A stretch of 64,000 nt of DNA from Acidobacteriota bacterium (GTDB lineage: Bacteria > Acidobacteriota > Terriglobia > Terriglobales > Acidobacteriaceae). Location: assembly GCA_018268895.1 (NCBI GenBank), contig JAFDVP010000007.1, forward strand, positions 806,001 to 870,000, read 5' to 3'. Within the stretch, counting starts at the first letter, position 1. Each line of letters opens with the position of its first letter. Positions 42,981 through 53,700 of the stretch are shown here, one piece after another. The notes beneath the pieces are model-generated. The model worked only from the letters and a program-made list of their open reading frames with translations. It made no database searches and was not told the DNA's origin. The position numbers and the translations under genes are program-made.

Positions 42981-43020
42981 CCGGCCTCCCGGTACTCCGG
43001 GAGGCCGGAGCCGTTTTGTT
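42981..43020 (+). terminator. Strong terminator after the ribosomal protein cluster
   Basis: A perfect 12-bp stem, CCGGCCTCCCGG pairing with CCGGGAGGCCGG around a TACT loop, followed within a few bases by TTTTGTT. It lies 20 bases after the rplI stop and ends the rpsF-rpsR-rplI transcript. Confidence 0.85.
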
Positions 43021-43102
43021 GTGTCTTCGGCGCTTCCCTGAAGAGGGGAAGTTCCGTGAGATTTTAGTAGTATCGAGCCGAGTAGTCCGGTAGAGTGCCT
43101 CC

Positions 43103-44638
43103 ATGAGGCCGATCGACGCCGGGCAGTGGGCGCATACGATACTTCGTTTTTCGCGTCTGGCGGTCGCACTTCTGGCTGCGGCGTTTATAGCGCTTTTTTA
43201 TTACATAGCGATCCATCGATTTCGCTTTCCATTGCAACTGGAGTGGATTGAAGGCGCGGTGCTCGATATGGTCCGGCGCGCAGCGAACCATCAGCCTGTT
43301 TATGCAGCGCCGGGCAGGATGTATGTCGCCCTGATCTACACGCCTGTTTACATCTACGTGAGCGCATGGCTGAGCCGTTTGATGGGAGTCAATCTCATCA
43401 CGCTGAGAGTAGTAAGCATACTGGCAACGACGGGATGCCTTATCGCGATCTTCTCTTATGTGAAACGCATCACTCGCGATAACTTTTCCGCGCTACTCGC
43501 CTGCGGGTTGTTTGCTGCGCTCTATGCCCAGAGCGGGGCATGGTACGACCTGGGGCGCGTGGACATGCTATATCTCTTGTTCCTTCTTCTCGCGCTGGAT
43601 GCATCTCAACGGGGCCTGTCGATTTGGTCGGCGATTGCGTTTGCGCTGGCCTTCCAGACGAAACAAAGCGCGGCCATCATCGCTCTCTTTGTATTGGCGC
43701 ATGAGCTCCGCCGTCCAAGGAAGATGATTGCGGGACTTGGGACATTCGCTCTGACGGCAGGGCTTTCTTCATGGTGGTTCAACCGGGAGAGCCTGGGGTG
43801 GTACCGCTACTACACTGTGTTCCTTCCGTCGCATCACTCATGGATGATGTCGAAGGGCGCGACCTACATATTGCACGATCTGATCGCTCCACTCGGCATC
43901 GCTTTGTTGTTGATCATGGCAGCGTCGATACCGGTACTGCTGCACAGGACGCCCGATCGCAGGCAACTGTATTTTTATGTATTTTCGGCGGCTGGAATTC
44001 TTATCTCGACGCTGTCGTCGCGCTTGCACCTCGGAGGTTCAACGAACGTCGATCTACCTCTTTATGCTGGAGTCTGCGTCTTGTTCGGATTGAGCATCTC
44101 AACGATCCTCGCATGGGGTTCCACGTTGCAGTCGCCTGCGTCCGATGCGTTGCAGGCGACGCTTATGGTTGCGTGCGGATTGCAAATGATCCAGTTGTTT
44201 CATGCTCCCCGAGAGTTCATTCCTACACAAGCTCAGTTCGCTTATGCGCATGAAGTCGATCAGAGCCTTCATGCGATGCGCGGCGAGATATTCGTCTTTC
44301 ACAATGTGGCAGACTCCGGTTCGAGCGGAGAGCGGCAGTTGGCAAACTGGATGGCAATATGGGACGTGTTGCGGGCCGATCGCGGACCTGCCGGGCAGGG
44401 ACTGCGAGCGGAACTCATCGACTCGTTTAAGCAAAAGGAATACGCAGGGGTGCTTTCGGAAGATGTGCCCAATGAGCTGGATCCCTGGGAAGTCGATTCG
44501 CTGAAGCCAATCGCCGATGCCGCCGCAGCCGCCTACCCAAAACAGGAACGCATCGTTCCACTGAACGAATGGACAAGCTTTTACTTCAATCAAGCGACGC
44601 CTTCGATTCGCCCGCAGTTTCTGTACAAACCGAGATAA
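43103..44638 (+). CDS. Multi-pass membrane glycosyltransferase (GT-C fold type)
   Basis: Integral membrane protein of 511 residues with about ten hydrophobic helices (first at residues 18-35, then a cluster up to about 400), followed by a soluble C-terminal part. After the first helix comes the loop QLEWIEGAVLDMVRRAA, a GT-C-like position where an acidic pair binds the metal or sugar-lipid donor. Other blocks are IYTPVYIYVSAWLSRLMG, GAWYDLGRVDMLYLLFLLLALD and FQTKQSAAIIALFVLA. The overall design is that of a polyprenyl-phosphate-sugar-dependent glycosyltransferase related to PMT/ArnT, but the substrate cannot be read. It starts a new unit after the rplI terminator; a methyltransferase gene follows 9 bp later. 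Confidence 0.72.
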   Translation: MRPIDAGQWAHTILRFSRLAVALLAAAFIALFYYIAIHRFRFPLQLEWIEGAVLDMVRRAANHQPVYAAPGRMYVALIYTPVYIYVSAWLSRLMGVNLITLRVVSILATTGCLIAIFSYVKRITRDNFSALLACGLFAALYAQSGAWYDLGRVDMLYLLFLLLALDASQRGLSIWSAIAFALAFQTKQSAAIIALFVLAHELRRPRKMIAGLGTFALTAGLSSWWFNRESLGWYRYYTVFLPSHHSWMMSKGATYILHDLIAPLGIALLLIMAASIPVLLHRTPDRRQLYFYVFSAAGILISTLSSRLHLGGSTNVDLPLYAGVCVLFGLSISTILAWGSTLQSPASDALQATLMVACGLQMIQLFHAPREFIPTQAQFAYAHEVDQSLHAMRGEIFVFHNVADSGSSGERQLANWMAIWDVLRADRGPAGQGLRAELIDSFKQKEYAGVLSEDVPNELDPWEVDSLKPIADAAAAAYPKQERIVPLNEWTSFYFNQATPSIRPQFLYKPR

Positions 44639-44647
44639 CGGCCATGA

Positions 44648-45694
44648 ATGGAGAACGAGATGAGTGCAGAGATGGTACCGGCAGCGGAAGTTCCCACGCC
44701 AGACAACATTCTTCAGACTGGCTTCGCGTTCTGGGCGTCGAAGACGCTTTTGAGCGCGGTTGAGATGGGCGTATTTACAGAACTGGCCCATGGCCCACAA
44801 CCCTTTGCCATGTTGGCGGGAAGGCTCGGACTGCATGAGCGGTCGGCGAAGGATTTTCTGGATACGCTGGTTGCGCTTGGCTTTCTCAAGCGCGACGGAG
44901 AGACGTACTCGAATACGGCTGAAACCGACCTGTTTCTGGATAAGCGGAAGCCGGGCTATGTGGGCGGCATCCTGGAGATGGCGAGTGTGCGGGTGTTCGG
45001 GTTCTGGAACAACCTGACCGAGGCCTTGCGTACGGGGCAGCAGCAGAACGAGGGGAAGGACGGTCCGGCGACCTTTGAGGCGCTGTATGCCGATCCGGCA
45101 CGGCTGCGAGGCTTTCTGGAGGCGATGTCGAGCATCAGCCACGGAGCGAACATGGAGATTGCGCGGAAGTTTCCGTGGTCGAAGTACAAGACGTTCGCCG
45201 ATATGGGTGCGGCACAGGGCGATCTGGCGACACAGATCGCGCTAGCGAACCCGCATCTGAAGGGCATCGGGTTCGACCTGGCCGAGGTCGGGCCGATCTT
45301 CGAAGAGTATGTTGCGGCGAATGGTGTAAGCGATCGTGTGCGGTTTCAGCTGGGGAGCTTCTTCAGCGAACCGATGCCGAAGGCTGACGTGATTACGATG
45401 GGGCATATTCTTCACGACTGGAACCTCGAAGAGAAGAAGATGCTGGTTAAGAAGGCGTTCGAGGCGCTGCCCTCAGGCGGGGCGCTGGTGGTGTATGACT
45501 CGATCATCGACGACGATCGCTCGAAGAATGCGTTTGGGCTGATGATGAGCCTGAACATGCTGATCGAGACGGAGGGCGGTTTCGACTATACGGGTGCAGA
45601 TTGCCAGGGATGGATGAAGGAGGCAGGGTTCGGTGAGACGTATGTCGAACACCTGGTGGGCCCCGATTCGATGGTGGTGGGGATCAAGCCGTAG
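44648..45694 (+). CDS. SAM-dependent O-methyltransferase
   Basis: Cytoplasmic methyltransferase of 348 residues, of the acetylserotonin O-methyltransferase/hydroxyneurosporene type with an N-terminal winged-helix dimerisation domain ([54 protein letters not shown]). The SAM-binding part is [32 protein letters not shown], and the catalytic segment is [42 protein letters not shown] with a histidine at the usual general-base position. It probably methylates a hydroxyl of an aromatic or secondary metabolite. It overlaps the spacing of the glycosyltransferase gene upstream, so the two are likely cotranscribed; their joint product is unknown. Two hairpins follow the stop. Confidence 0.87.
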   Translation: MENEMSAEMVPAAEVPTPDNILQTGFAFWASKTLLSAVEMGVFTELAHGPQPFAMLAGRLGLHERSAKDFLDTLVALGFLKRDGETYSNTAETDLFLDKRKPGYVGGILEMASVRVFGFWNNLTEALRTGQQQNEGKDGPATFEALYADPARLRGFLEAMSSISHGANMEIARKFPWSKYKTFADMGAAQGDLATQIALANPHLKGIGFDLAEVGPIFEEYVAANGVSDRVRFQLGSFFSEPMPKADVITMGHILHDWNLEEKKMLVKKAFEALPSGGALVVYDSIIDDDRSKNAFGLMMSLNMLIETEGGFDYTGADCQGWMKEAGFGETYVEHLVGPDSMVVGIKP

Positions 45695-45710
45695 CTGCGC
45701 TGCTAGAGTA

Positions 45711-45755
45711 CCCAGGCCTGTCGGCCTGGGCTGTTATGTGACGGGCCTTCGGCCC
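45711..45755. terminator. Two adjacent hairpins between convergent genes
   Basis: CCCAGGCC-TGTC-GGCCTGGG (45711-45730) and GGGCC-TTC-GGCCC (45743-45755) lie between the methyltransferase and PAP2 stop codons. Both are perfect. No T-run follows, but the position fits a bidirectional terminator; the GGCC-palindrome style also recalls the dispersed repeats of this genome. Confidence 0.5.
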
Positions 45756-45783
45756 TGAAGACTACACCTGCGAGGAAAATGCT

Positions 45784-46617
45784 CTAGAGATGGCGGTAGC
45801 AGGCGAGGAAGACGATGAGGGCGGTGACGGCTCCGAGGATGACGTCGAGCGCGTAGTGATAGCGGCCGATCACCGCTCCCAGCGAGATCATGATGGCAAT
45901 GATGAGAAAGGTCGCGCCCAGATATGGAGCGTAATGAAGGAGCACGAGGGCGATGGCGAACGCCGAAGCGACATGTGCGCTGGGGAATGAGATGGCGTGA
46001 ATGCTTCCGTGTTTCAGCAGCCAGCGATTGAAGATTCGGCCTTTGTTGGCGGGTGCCACGGTGGCAGGCTGGTTGTTGACGAGTGAGCGGGGTGGGTATG
46101 CGGGGACGAACGGTGTGACGGCATAGCAGATATACGTTGCGAGGAGCAGGACGAGCCAGAAGCCGTTGATTCTCTCGCGCAGTCCTGCAGCGTAGATGGC
46201 GGTGACGCCGAGAGGCACGAGGGGATAGCAGGAGAGGTAGGCCATCTCCAGAATGAAGCCGATGAGGTTGCGACTGGTGCCCGAGGTGTGGGCGATGTGC
46301 GGGAGCAGTCTGCGGTCGAAGGCGAGCAGCCGATTCTCGATGGCATGGTTTGGCTCGCGGAAGAACTGGCCCGTCTGCCAGTACGGAATAAGAAAGAGAA
46401 CGACGGTGAGGCAGTCGAGAACGACCTCAAATTGATTGGGTGCGAGTGCTGAAGATGCGAGGTGTGCGAGAGCGATCGCTGTAGCAGTGACTGCGGCGAG
46501 CCCCGTTACGGCCCATCGACGGCGTAGTGGAAGCGGGTGTGAGACGAGAGGAGCCAGCCACGATGCGACTGCGAAGATGAAAGCCGAGCCGAGTTGGATC
46601 CATTCGGAGGCACGCAT
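45784..46617 (-). CDS. PAP2-family membrane phosphatase
   Basis: Integral membrane protein of 277 residues with about six helices. The C-terminal part has the phosphatase motifs of the PAP2 superfamily: the SAH block ISFPSAHVASAFA (catalytic histidine of motif 2) and GRYHYALDVILGAV (motif 3 histidine). Motif 1 (KxxxxxxRP) is not clear, although RSLVNNQPATVAPANKGR lies in the right region, so catalysis is less certain. Members dephosphorylate lipid phosphates such as undecaprenyl pyrophosphate or phosphatidic acid. It is convergent with the methyltransferase and in the same direction as the ABC permease upstream. Confidence 0.8.
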   Translation of the reverse strand: MRASEWIQLGSAFIFAVASWLAPLVSHPLPLRRRWAVTGLAAVTATAIALAHLASSALAPNQFEVVLDCLTVVLFLIPYWQTGQFFREPNHAIENRLLAFDRRLLPHIAHTSGTSRNLIGFILEMAYLSCYPLVPLGVTAIYAAGLRERINGFWLVLLLATYICYAVTPFVPAYPPRSLVNNQPATVAPANKGRIFNRWLLKHGSIHAISFPSAHVASAFAIALVLLHYAPYLGATFLIIAIMISLGAVIGRYHYALDVILGAVTALIVFLACYRHL

Positions 46618-46665
46618 CGCTGAGGTGCTTCAGGATACACCCGCGTTGTGACTGCTTTGGAAGCG

Positions 46666-47967
46666 TTACTCGTACTTGAGGGTCTGGACGGGGTCGAGGC
46701 GGGCGGCGCGGTTGGCGGGAAGCGTTCCGAAGAGGATGCCGACGAGCATGGAAGTTCCAAGAGCGATGACGGCTGACCAGGCGGAGACAGGAATCTGGAA
46801 TGGGGTGAGCAGGCGCACGCCGAGAGGGATCGCGAGGCCGAGGAGTGTGCCGATGACTCCGCCGGAGAGCGACAAGAAGACAGCTTCTGTAAGGAACTGC
46901 AAACGGATCTCGTGACTGGTAGCGCCGAGGGCCTTGCGGATGCCGATCTCGCGAATACGCGCCTGCACGTTGGCAAGCATGGAGTTCATAATGCCGACAC
47001 CTGAGACGACGAGGGTGATGGCAGCGGCGAGCGTCAGCACGAGCGTGAGCATGTCGGCGATCTGCGCCATGACGTGGAGCACCTGCTGCATGGTGAAGGC
47101 GGTGTACTGCGACGTGGAGCGGTGACGGCTCTTGATAACAGAGAGGATCTCCTTCGAGGCCGGTGTGACGTCGGCGGCGTTGGCCATGCTGAAGAAGATC
47201 TCTTTCACGGTGTCGGTTCCGGTGAAGTAGCGTGCGACCGGGTAGGGGATCAGGATAGTTTGATCGGAGACCTCGGACTGGCCAAAGGTGTCGATGCGCA
47301 TGTTGAATACGCCGATGATGGTGAAGGGTATGCCGGTGATGTTGATGGTGTGTCCGACGGCGGCAGAGCTGGAACCATAGAGCGCGCGGGCCAGAGGCTC
47401 GACCATGACGGCGACTTTTGCATGAGTGACGGTGTCCTGGTCGTCGAAGAAGCGGCCGGAGATCTGAGCGAGGTTGCGCACGATGCGGTACTGCGGCGAG
47501 ACGCCGAGGATCATGGTGTTCTTAGTGATGCCTCCGCCCATGGAGACGATGTCGTGAAGCTCGAGCATGGGTGAGGAGGCGATGATGCCAGGGACTTGTT
47601 CACGGACGGCAGCTTCGTCTTCGCGCGTCATAAAGTCGGGCGTGGAGGTGTTGTCGGGGCCTACACGGTCGCCGCCGTTGTACTGCATCTCGATCATGGT
47701 GGGGCCGATGGAGGCGAGCAGGTTGAGGGCGTACTGCTTGCCGGTAAGGCCGAGCGTGACGACGAGGATGATGGAGGCCGAACCGATGATCATGCCGACC
47801 ATGGTGAGCACGAAGCGCACCTTGCTGGCTTTGAAGCTGTCGACGGCGAGGCGGACGACCTCGCTGAACATCATGGTGGAACGCGCGCTGGCGAGTGTCT
47901 TCTCAAACGAGGAGAGCCTTGTCTTGGGGGGGGCCGCGGGTTTGGGAGGATGAGCGGTGGAAGCCAT
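46666..47967 (-). CDS. MacB-type ABC transporter permease
   Basis: Inner-membrane permease of 433 residues with MacB/FtsX topology: an N-terminal helix (RFVLTMVGMIIGSASIILVVTLGLTGKQ), a large periplasmic MacB-core domain (about 80-290: IEMQYNGGDRV, IPYPVARYFTGTD), and three C-terminal helices (LTLVLTLAAAITLVVSGVGIMNSMLANVQARIREIGIRKALGATSHEI, then LSLSGGVIGTLLGLAIPL). This family moves substrates mechanically from the periplasm, with a separate ATPase. No ATPase gene lies next to it, so it would use one encoded elsewhere. The 35-residue cytoplasmic N-terminus may include a start that is too long; MMFSEVVRLA is a second choice. Confidence 0.85.
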   Translation of the reverse strand: MASTAHPPKPAAPPKTRLSSFEKTLASARSTMMFSEVVRLAVDSFKASKVRFVLTMVGMIIGSASIILVVTLGLTGKQYALNLLASIGPTMIEMQYNGGDRVGPDNTSTPDFMTREDEAAVREQVPGIIASSPMLELHDIVSMGGGITKNTMILGVSPQYRIVRNLAQISGRFFDDQDTVTHAKVAVMVEPLARALYGSSSAAVGHTINITGIPFTIIGVFNMRIDTFGQSEVSDQTILIPYPVARYFTGTDTVKEIFFSMANAADVTPASKEILSVIKSRHRSTSQYTAFTMQQVLHVMAQIADMLTLVLTLAAAITLVVSGVGIMNSMLANVQARIREIGIRKALGATSHEIRLQFLTEAVFLSLSGGVIGTLLGLAIPLGVRLLTPFQIPVSAWSAVIALGTSMLVGILFGTLPANRAARLDPVQTLKYE

Positions 47968-48234
47968 GCGCCGAAGTCCTGAAAATTAGACGCTTTCAGT
48001 ATCGCAGCGATGCACGTGTTTTCGCTATTGTCTGGGTCTGTTCAGCGAGTTTGAAGGGAACCGGGGTGCCATTTTTCAAAGAAACAGGCAAATGATTGCA
48101 CTTGACACTGCGATTTTATGGGCGGAATATCGAAGTCCCTCCCTGTTGTCAGTATTCCGGCCCTGCTGTAACTTACGCGTTTCTACGTCCGCTTCGCGTG
48201 GGCGTTCGACGGCGGTCTTTGGAAGAGATTCCAG

Positions 48235-50694
48235 GTGCTCATCATGGCGAAGAAGGCAGTTCTGATTGCTACGGTTGTTACGTCACTCCTTGCAGGTTTG
48301 GGAGAGAACGCTTTTGGTCAGAATGCCGTCAAGTTGTTCGGATCGACAGTGGTTCGCCCGTCGACGCAGGGAGCGTCGTGGGCTGCGCCGGCGACGTTCA
48401 ACAGTGCGACGGTGAGCCTAAGCTGCAATACGACGAGCGGGCCCCCGACGGCGGTGCTGTCGTCAACGCCCGATGGTATGGGCAAGGTTCTCGTCGATAA
48501 CTTCATGAATGTGTCGGTGACCGTGGGTACAGCGACGACTAGTGCGGTGAATGTGTGCAAGGGTGGAACGCAGGACCCGGCGCAGGGAGCGCAGAACTGC
48601 TTCAACCAGACGTATCAGAATGCTGCGCCGGGAATGGTTGGCGCGGACATGGACGGATATACCGCGACGGGCGGGGTCGCTCCGCTGGATGTGAGTGGGT
48701 TTCTGGTCTCGGGAGACCAGAAGATCAGGATCGACCTGGTGGATGCCGGAGTTCTGCTGGCGAATGCGTCGTTGTACCTGGTCACGAGCTGCACGCAGGG
48801 CGGCGTGACAGGGCCGGCGAAGATCTCGGGTAATCCTATATCGAGCAACAATCCGGCGCCAGGTCAGTTGAATCAGGACTACGACTTCAATTCAACGCCG
48901 GGGCAGACGGTAGGGTTTACCTATGACCTGACGCAGGCCCAGACGGACGGGAAGCTGACGATTGCGGAGGGGACGATTCCAAGCACGAGCGACTCCCCGC
49001 TGGACCCGCTGTTGTGGCAGAACCAGTATGCGGCAGGGACTTCGTTTGCTACGTCGAGTTGCGTGGTGCATACGGGAGAATTGCTGAATGGAAGCCCTGC
49101 CTGCAAGCTGTACACGCTGACCTGCCAGGTGGGAACCGGATCGGCTGCGGCGGGAGCGTTGTGTCCCTTGTCGGAGCTGAAGAATGAGGTCTTCTCCGAT
49201 ACATTTACGGGACCTGCCTTTACGCTGCCGGATATCACAGGGCCGAACGGCAGGACATATCACCAGGGCGTTGGTTTCCTGATGGCGGGCGAGGGCTGGA
49301 CGGGTGGACCCTGCGTGTTCGATCCAGCCTCCGGGTTGACGGATAGCTGTCCGCAGAACCTGCTGACGAACCTGACGTCGGTGAGTTCGGCCAGTGCGGC
49401 ACCGGCGGTGAAGACAACAGCCTTGAGGATGGTTACTGCCCTTGCAGCGGCCGCAGACGACTTTGTAGACGACTTCGATGGAACGGGAACGCATCCGAAC
49501 TCGACGTTCATCTCGGTCGCGCAGGTGCCTGAAGATCTGACGACGGTGATGGTGCAGGGAGCGCATCCCGGGGGATGGGTGAACTCGCGCACGGTGAAGG
49601 TAGGCCTGGTCAGCGAACCGCCTGTGCTGCCGAACACGGTGCCGAACTACCAGAACTTTGTGGCTTCGCCGATCAAGAGCATCACCTATGGCCTTTCGCC
49701 GGCGAACATGGTTCCGCCTACAAAGTTTGCGGTGCCGGGAGATGTGACGCTGGCGAATCCTGCGGGCTGTCCGACGCCTGCGATACAGGCGAGTGTATTT
49801 GCGCCGGCCTCGCAGACGCTGACGGCTGCGGCGGATGGAATGTACGCGCTGCACTACTTCGCACAGGACTGCGCAGGAACAGAGGAGTTGCAGTTTACCT
49901 CCGTAGGATCGGGAGGATGGTCAACGAGCTTTTACACCGTGCCGTTGAATGTGGATACGGTGGCTCCGGTAGTGGCAAGCGGGCCGGCCTTTTCGGTGGC
50001 TCCGGTGACGATCAATGGGGCGCCAGATTCCTTCACTCTGAATCAGCAGGTGAATGTGAGTTACAGTTGCACGGACGATCGCGCTGGTGTGGCGGTGTGC
50101 GGAGCGAAGAGCTATGGCGCGCCAGGCACGTTGAATACGGGGACGCTGACGTATCCGCTGGATACATCATCCGCCGGCAGGAAGACGCTGACGGTGGTGG
50201 TGACGGATGCCGCGGGCAATGCGGGCACCCCGGTTTCGGTGACGTATAACGTGGTCGCGACCGGGCAGGCCGATCTTGCAATTGCTCAGATTGCCAGGCG
50301 AAGCGTAAAGAGCGGCGCGAAGCTTTCTTACGACATGCTGGTGCTGAATCTTGGGCCGAAGACCGCGGATAGCGTTGTGATTAAAGATGCCATCCCGAGG
50401 GGAACGACTTTTGTCAGCGCGGGGTTTGAGAGCATCTCGTGCGCGCTGTTTGGCGGATGCAGCGAGCCGCCGCGGGCGTCGTCGTGCTCGGCTTCGGGGA
50501 GTACGGTGGTGTGCAACGCGGGCCAGTTGAAGCCGCTGTCGCGTTTCTCGTTAGATGGCATAGGTGTGCAGGTTGTGGTCAGGGTGAATGCTGCGGCAGG
50601 GGCAGTGCTGGTGAATACGGCAACGGTGGGAAGCTCGAACAGCGATCCAAATCCTGGAAACAACACTTCGACTTGGAAGACAACGGTGAAGTGA
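48235..50694 (+). CDS. Large secreted protein with DUF11 repeat
   Basis: Exported protein of about 819 residues. The frame starts at a GTG (48235) with AAGAGA upstream, or at the ATG at 48244; a signal peptide follows (KKAVLIATVVTSLLAGLGENAFG). The body is threonine/serine/glycine-rich beta structure with many cysteines. An Ig-like bacterial domain is visible at about 600-690 (APDSFTLNQQVNVSYSCTDDRAGVAVCG to DAAGNAGTPVSVTYNV), and a DUF11 domain at the C-terminus (ADLAIAQIARRSVKSGAKLSYDMLVLNLGPKTADSVVIKDAIPRGTTFVSA). DUF11 occurs in surface or adhesive proteins. Function unknown; the downstream kinase gene is convergent. Confidence 0.75.
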   Translation: MLIMAKKAVLIATVVTSLLAGLGENAFGQNAVKLFGSTVVRPSTQGASWAAPATFNSATVSLSCNTTSGPPTAVLSSTPDGMGKVLVDNFMNVSVTVGTATTSAVNVCKGGTQDPAQGAQNCFNQTYQNAAPGMVGADMDGYTATGGVAPLDVSGFLVSGDQKIRIDLVDAGVLLANASLYLVTSCTQGGVTGPAKISGNPISSNNPAPGQLNQDYDFNSTPGQTVGFTYDLTQAQTDGKLTIAEGTIPSTSDSPLDPLLWQNQYAAGTSFATSSCVVHTGELLNGSPACKLYTLTCQVGTGSAAAGALCPLSELKNEVFSDTFTGPAFTLPDITGPNGRTYHQGVGFLMAGEGWTGGPCVFDPASGLTDSCPQNLLTNLTSVSSASAAPAVKTTALRMVTALAAAADDFVDDFDGTGTHPNSTFISVAQVPEDLTTVMVQGAHPGGWVNSRTVKVGLVSEPPVLPNTVPNYQNFVASPIKSITYGLSPANMVPPTKFAVPGDVTLANPAGCPTPAIQASVFAPASQTLTAAADGMYALHYFAQDCAGTEELQFTSVGSGGWSTSFYTVPLNVDTVAPVVASGPAFSVAPVTINGAPDSFTLNQQVNVSYSCTDDRAGVAVCGAKSYGAPGTLNTGTLTYPLDTSSAGRKTLTVVVTDAAGNAGTPVSVTYNVVATGQADLAIAQIARRSVKSGAKLSYDMLVLNLGPKTADSVVIKDAIPRGTTFVSAGFESISCALFGGCSEPPRASSCSASGSTVVCNAGQLKPLSRFSLDGIGVQVVVRVNAAAGAVLVNTATVGSSNSDPNPGNNTSTWKTTVK

Positions 50695-50715
50695 AGGTTC
50701 TGGATGCTGCTGGAT

Positions 50716-53700
50716 TTAGCGTCTGGTGGTAATTGTCTGGGTGCAGTCCCTGTAGATCGCATTCAGGTCGGCGCGCTGCAGAAGCTTGTCGCTGCCGGCA
50801 ATGATGCGGACGTCGTCGAGCCCTTTGAGAGCGTGGCTGCAAAAGCTGGATGCTTCTTCGAGATTGCTCTTCGAAGTAAGGCTCATCAGGTAGTAGATGC
50901 GGGCTGCTTGCAGCTTCATGCTTGCCTTCTCGGTGTCGCTGAGATTGGCGAGGAGAATCTGGCGTGCCCGTGCATTGTCGCCACTACCGATGAGTATCTC
51001 AGCGTGAGTCATTGAGATCTGAATTCCAAGCGTGCGGGGAAGGGAGATCGCTTTGCCGGCATAGGGAGCGAGCGCGCTGTCGGCTTCCTTTCGATTGCCT
51101 TGCATGAGAGAAGTGCGCGAAAGATTGAGTCGCAGGCGCGCTGCGGTGGGTTTATCGTCACGACGGCCAAGGGCCTGAAGAGCACGTTGGAAGATTTGGC
51201 GGGCTTCAGGAAAATTGCCGCGGTAGAAGGCGATCTCGCCCTGTGTGTTGAGAATCTGCGCGGCGAGCGCTTCGTTTTTCAAGTCGCGGGCAGCAGCCTG
51301 GGCGGGTTCCAGCGCAGTTGCCGCCTCGTCAAATTTGCCGGCGCGTGCGAGAGTGACGGCAAGTTCATTCTGTATGGAGGCGTAGTCGCGGCTCTTCTGG
51401 TCACCCAGATCCTTGAGTGCTTTGAGGGAGTCCTGTATCGATTTGACTGCGGCGCCATAGCGTCCTTCGTCGGCGAAGATGAGACCCATGTAGCGCGAGA
51501 CGAATGCTCCTTCGCGTGGATCGTTGGCCTTGCGCGTGAGGTCGAGGGCGCGAACGAAGGACTTGAGCGCATCGTCGTACTGACCATCGTAGGCATAGGT
51601 GCGGCCAAGGCCGGCGAGGGCGTCGGCGAGGAAGCCGGGCACGGCGAGCTTCTCGCGAAGCTGAAGCGCCTGCTGGTAGTAAGTGAGTGCGCTGCCGGTG
51701 TCGCCGCGCGATTCATAGACGGAAGCGATGTTGGAGAGCGAGAGGGCCTCGAAGTTTTCGTCGCCGCTCTCGCGCTGTACGCGCAAGGCCTCCTGAAAGG
51801 CCTGTAGCGCCTGGTCGCTTTGGCCGAGGTCGGAGAGGAGCGAGCCCATGTCCATCAGGGTGTCGCCGACTTCTTTGTTCATGCCGATCTCGCGCAGAAG
51901 ACCCAAAGCTTTTCGATAACTTGCGAGGGCGCCATCATTGTTACCGGAGGATGCCTGAACCTGCGCCATTTCAGCGAGCGCAGCCGCTACGCCACGTTTT
52001 TGGCCGATGCGCTCGTTGATGGCGATGGAGTCTTCGTAGTTGTGGAGAGCATCGGCGGGCTTGTTGAGGAGCCGGTAAGAGATGCCGATGGCGAGAAGGA
52101 CGAGCGCTTTGGATTCCTGATTGTCGGTTTGAATGGCGAGCGAAAGGGCCTGGTTGAGCGGGTCGAGCGCTGCCTGCGGGTTGTTGCTGGTGATTTCGAT
52201 AACGCCCATCTGCCAGAGACCGCGGATGCTCTTTGGATCTTCTTTGAGAAGGCTCGCGGTCTGGGCGCGTGCCTTGCCGTAGTCGCTGGTCTCTATATAG
52301 AGCGAGCCGAGGACATATTTGAGGTCTTCATCGCCGGGGAGATTGCGGGCGAGGCTTTCGTAGGTCTCGATGGCTTTGTCGTTCTGCTGCGTGACGCGAA
52401 AATTGTTGGCCTGGATGAGACGCCGTGCGAGCGGCGGAAGTTTTTGCGAGTCGGCTAGCTCCATCGCGCGGCGGGAGACCTGCACCGCTTCTGCCTCGTA
52501 ACCGAGTTCGTCCTTGACGTGCGCAAGAAGAGCGTAGGCGAGCGCGAAGCGGGTATCGGAATCAATGGCGGCTGAAAGCAGGGCTTGTGCGTCGATGTTC
52601 CTGCCCGCGCGCGTCATCGCCACAGCCTCGTTATAGTCGCGCAGTGCGGCGACAGAGGTCGAGGTTGGCTGGATGGATTGCGCAGCGGCAGCCTTCTGAT
52701 CGGATGATGACAGCGAGAGGTTTTGTCTTATGGATTCGGCAAGCGTGTTGATCGCAGCGGGAAGGTCTTTTTCAAGCGATTGCGCTTTGAGTGACGTGGT
52801 ATGGCTGTTCTTTAGGTCTTCAATTGTGACGTCGATGGATATCTGGTCGCCGATGCGGTTGTACTGGCCGGAGACGACGGTGTCGGCAGAGGTGAACTGG
52901 GCGAGCCGCCGCAGCATGGGTTCGTCGATGATGGACTGAGGCGACAGGCGCAGGTCGGCGTAGACCTGACGGATTCGTTCAGGCGAGACAGAGTGGAGTT
53001 GCGTGGACTGGCCGATTGCAGTTGCAATCATGTCGGCGAGGCTGACGCTCATCCAGTCGATGCCGGAGATATTGGAGGCATTGCGAAGTGGAAAGACGGC
53101 GAGCGAAAGAGCAGGGCCTGCGGATGCAGTCTGTATCTGCGCAGAGCGGTTGTGAAACTTGTCGTAGGAGAGATAACCTGTAAGCAGAAGCGCGACGATG
53201 ACGAGAGCGGTAAGGGTCTTCCAGGATTTACGAAGCTCGGAGCCAATGATGGTGAGCTTCGATGGGGGTTCAGCAGGAATACGAGCGAGAGATTGCCCGG
53301 CTTCGTAGGCGTCGAGATCGGCGATAAGCCCTGTCGCGTTCTGGTAACGGAGAGCGACATCGCGCGCAAGGCATCGGCAGACGATGTTTGAGAGCGGTCG
53401 AGGAATGGATTGGTCGCTGTCGGCGAGGGGCGCGACATCCTGCTGGGTGCGCAAGACCAGGCTTGCGATACCGCTCTGCGCCTGGAAGGGCGAGTGTCCG
53501 GAGAGCAGCTCGTAGAAGATGATTCCGAGCGAGAAAATGTCTGAGCGCTGGTCGATCTCTGAGGCGAGTGCCTGCTCGGGCGACATGTACTCCATGGTCC
53601 CGACGATATTGCCGGACTGGGTGAGGCCATTGTCATCGACGGTGCGGGCGAGGCCGAAGTCCATGACAAGGACGCGGCCGCCGGATTCGCACATGATGTT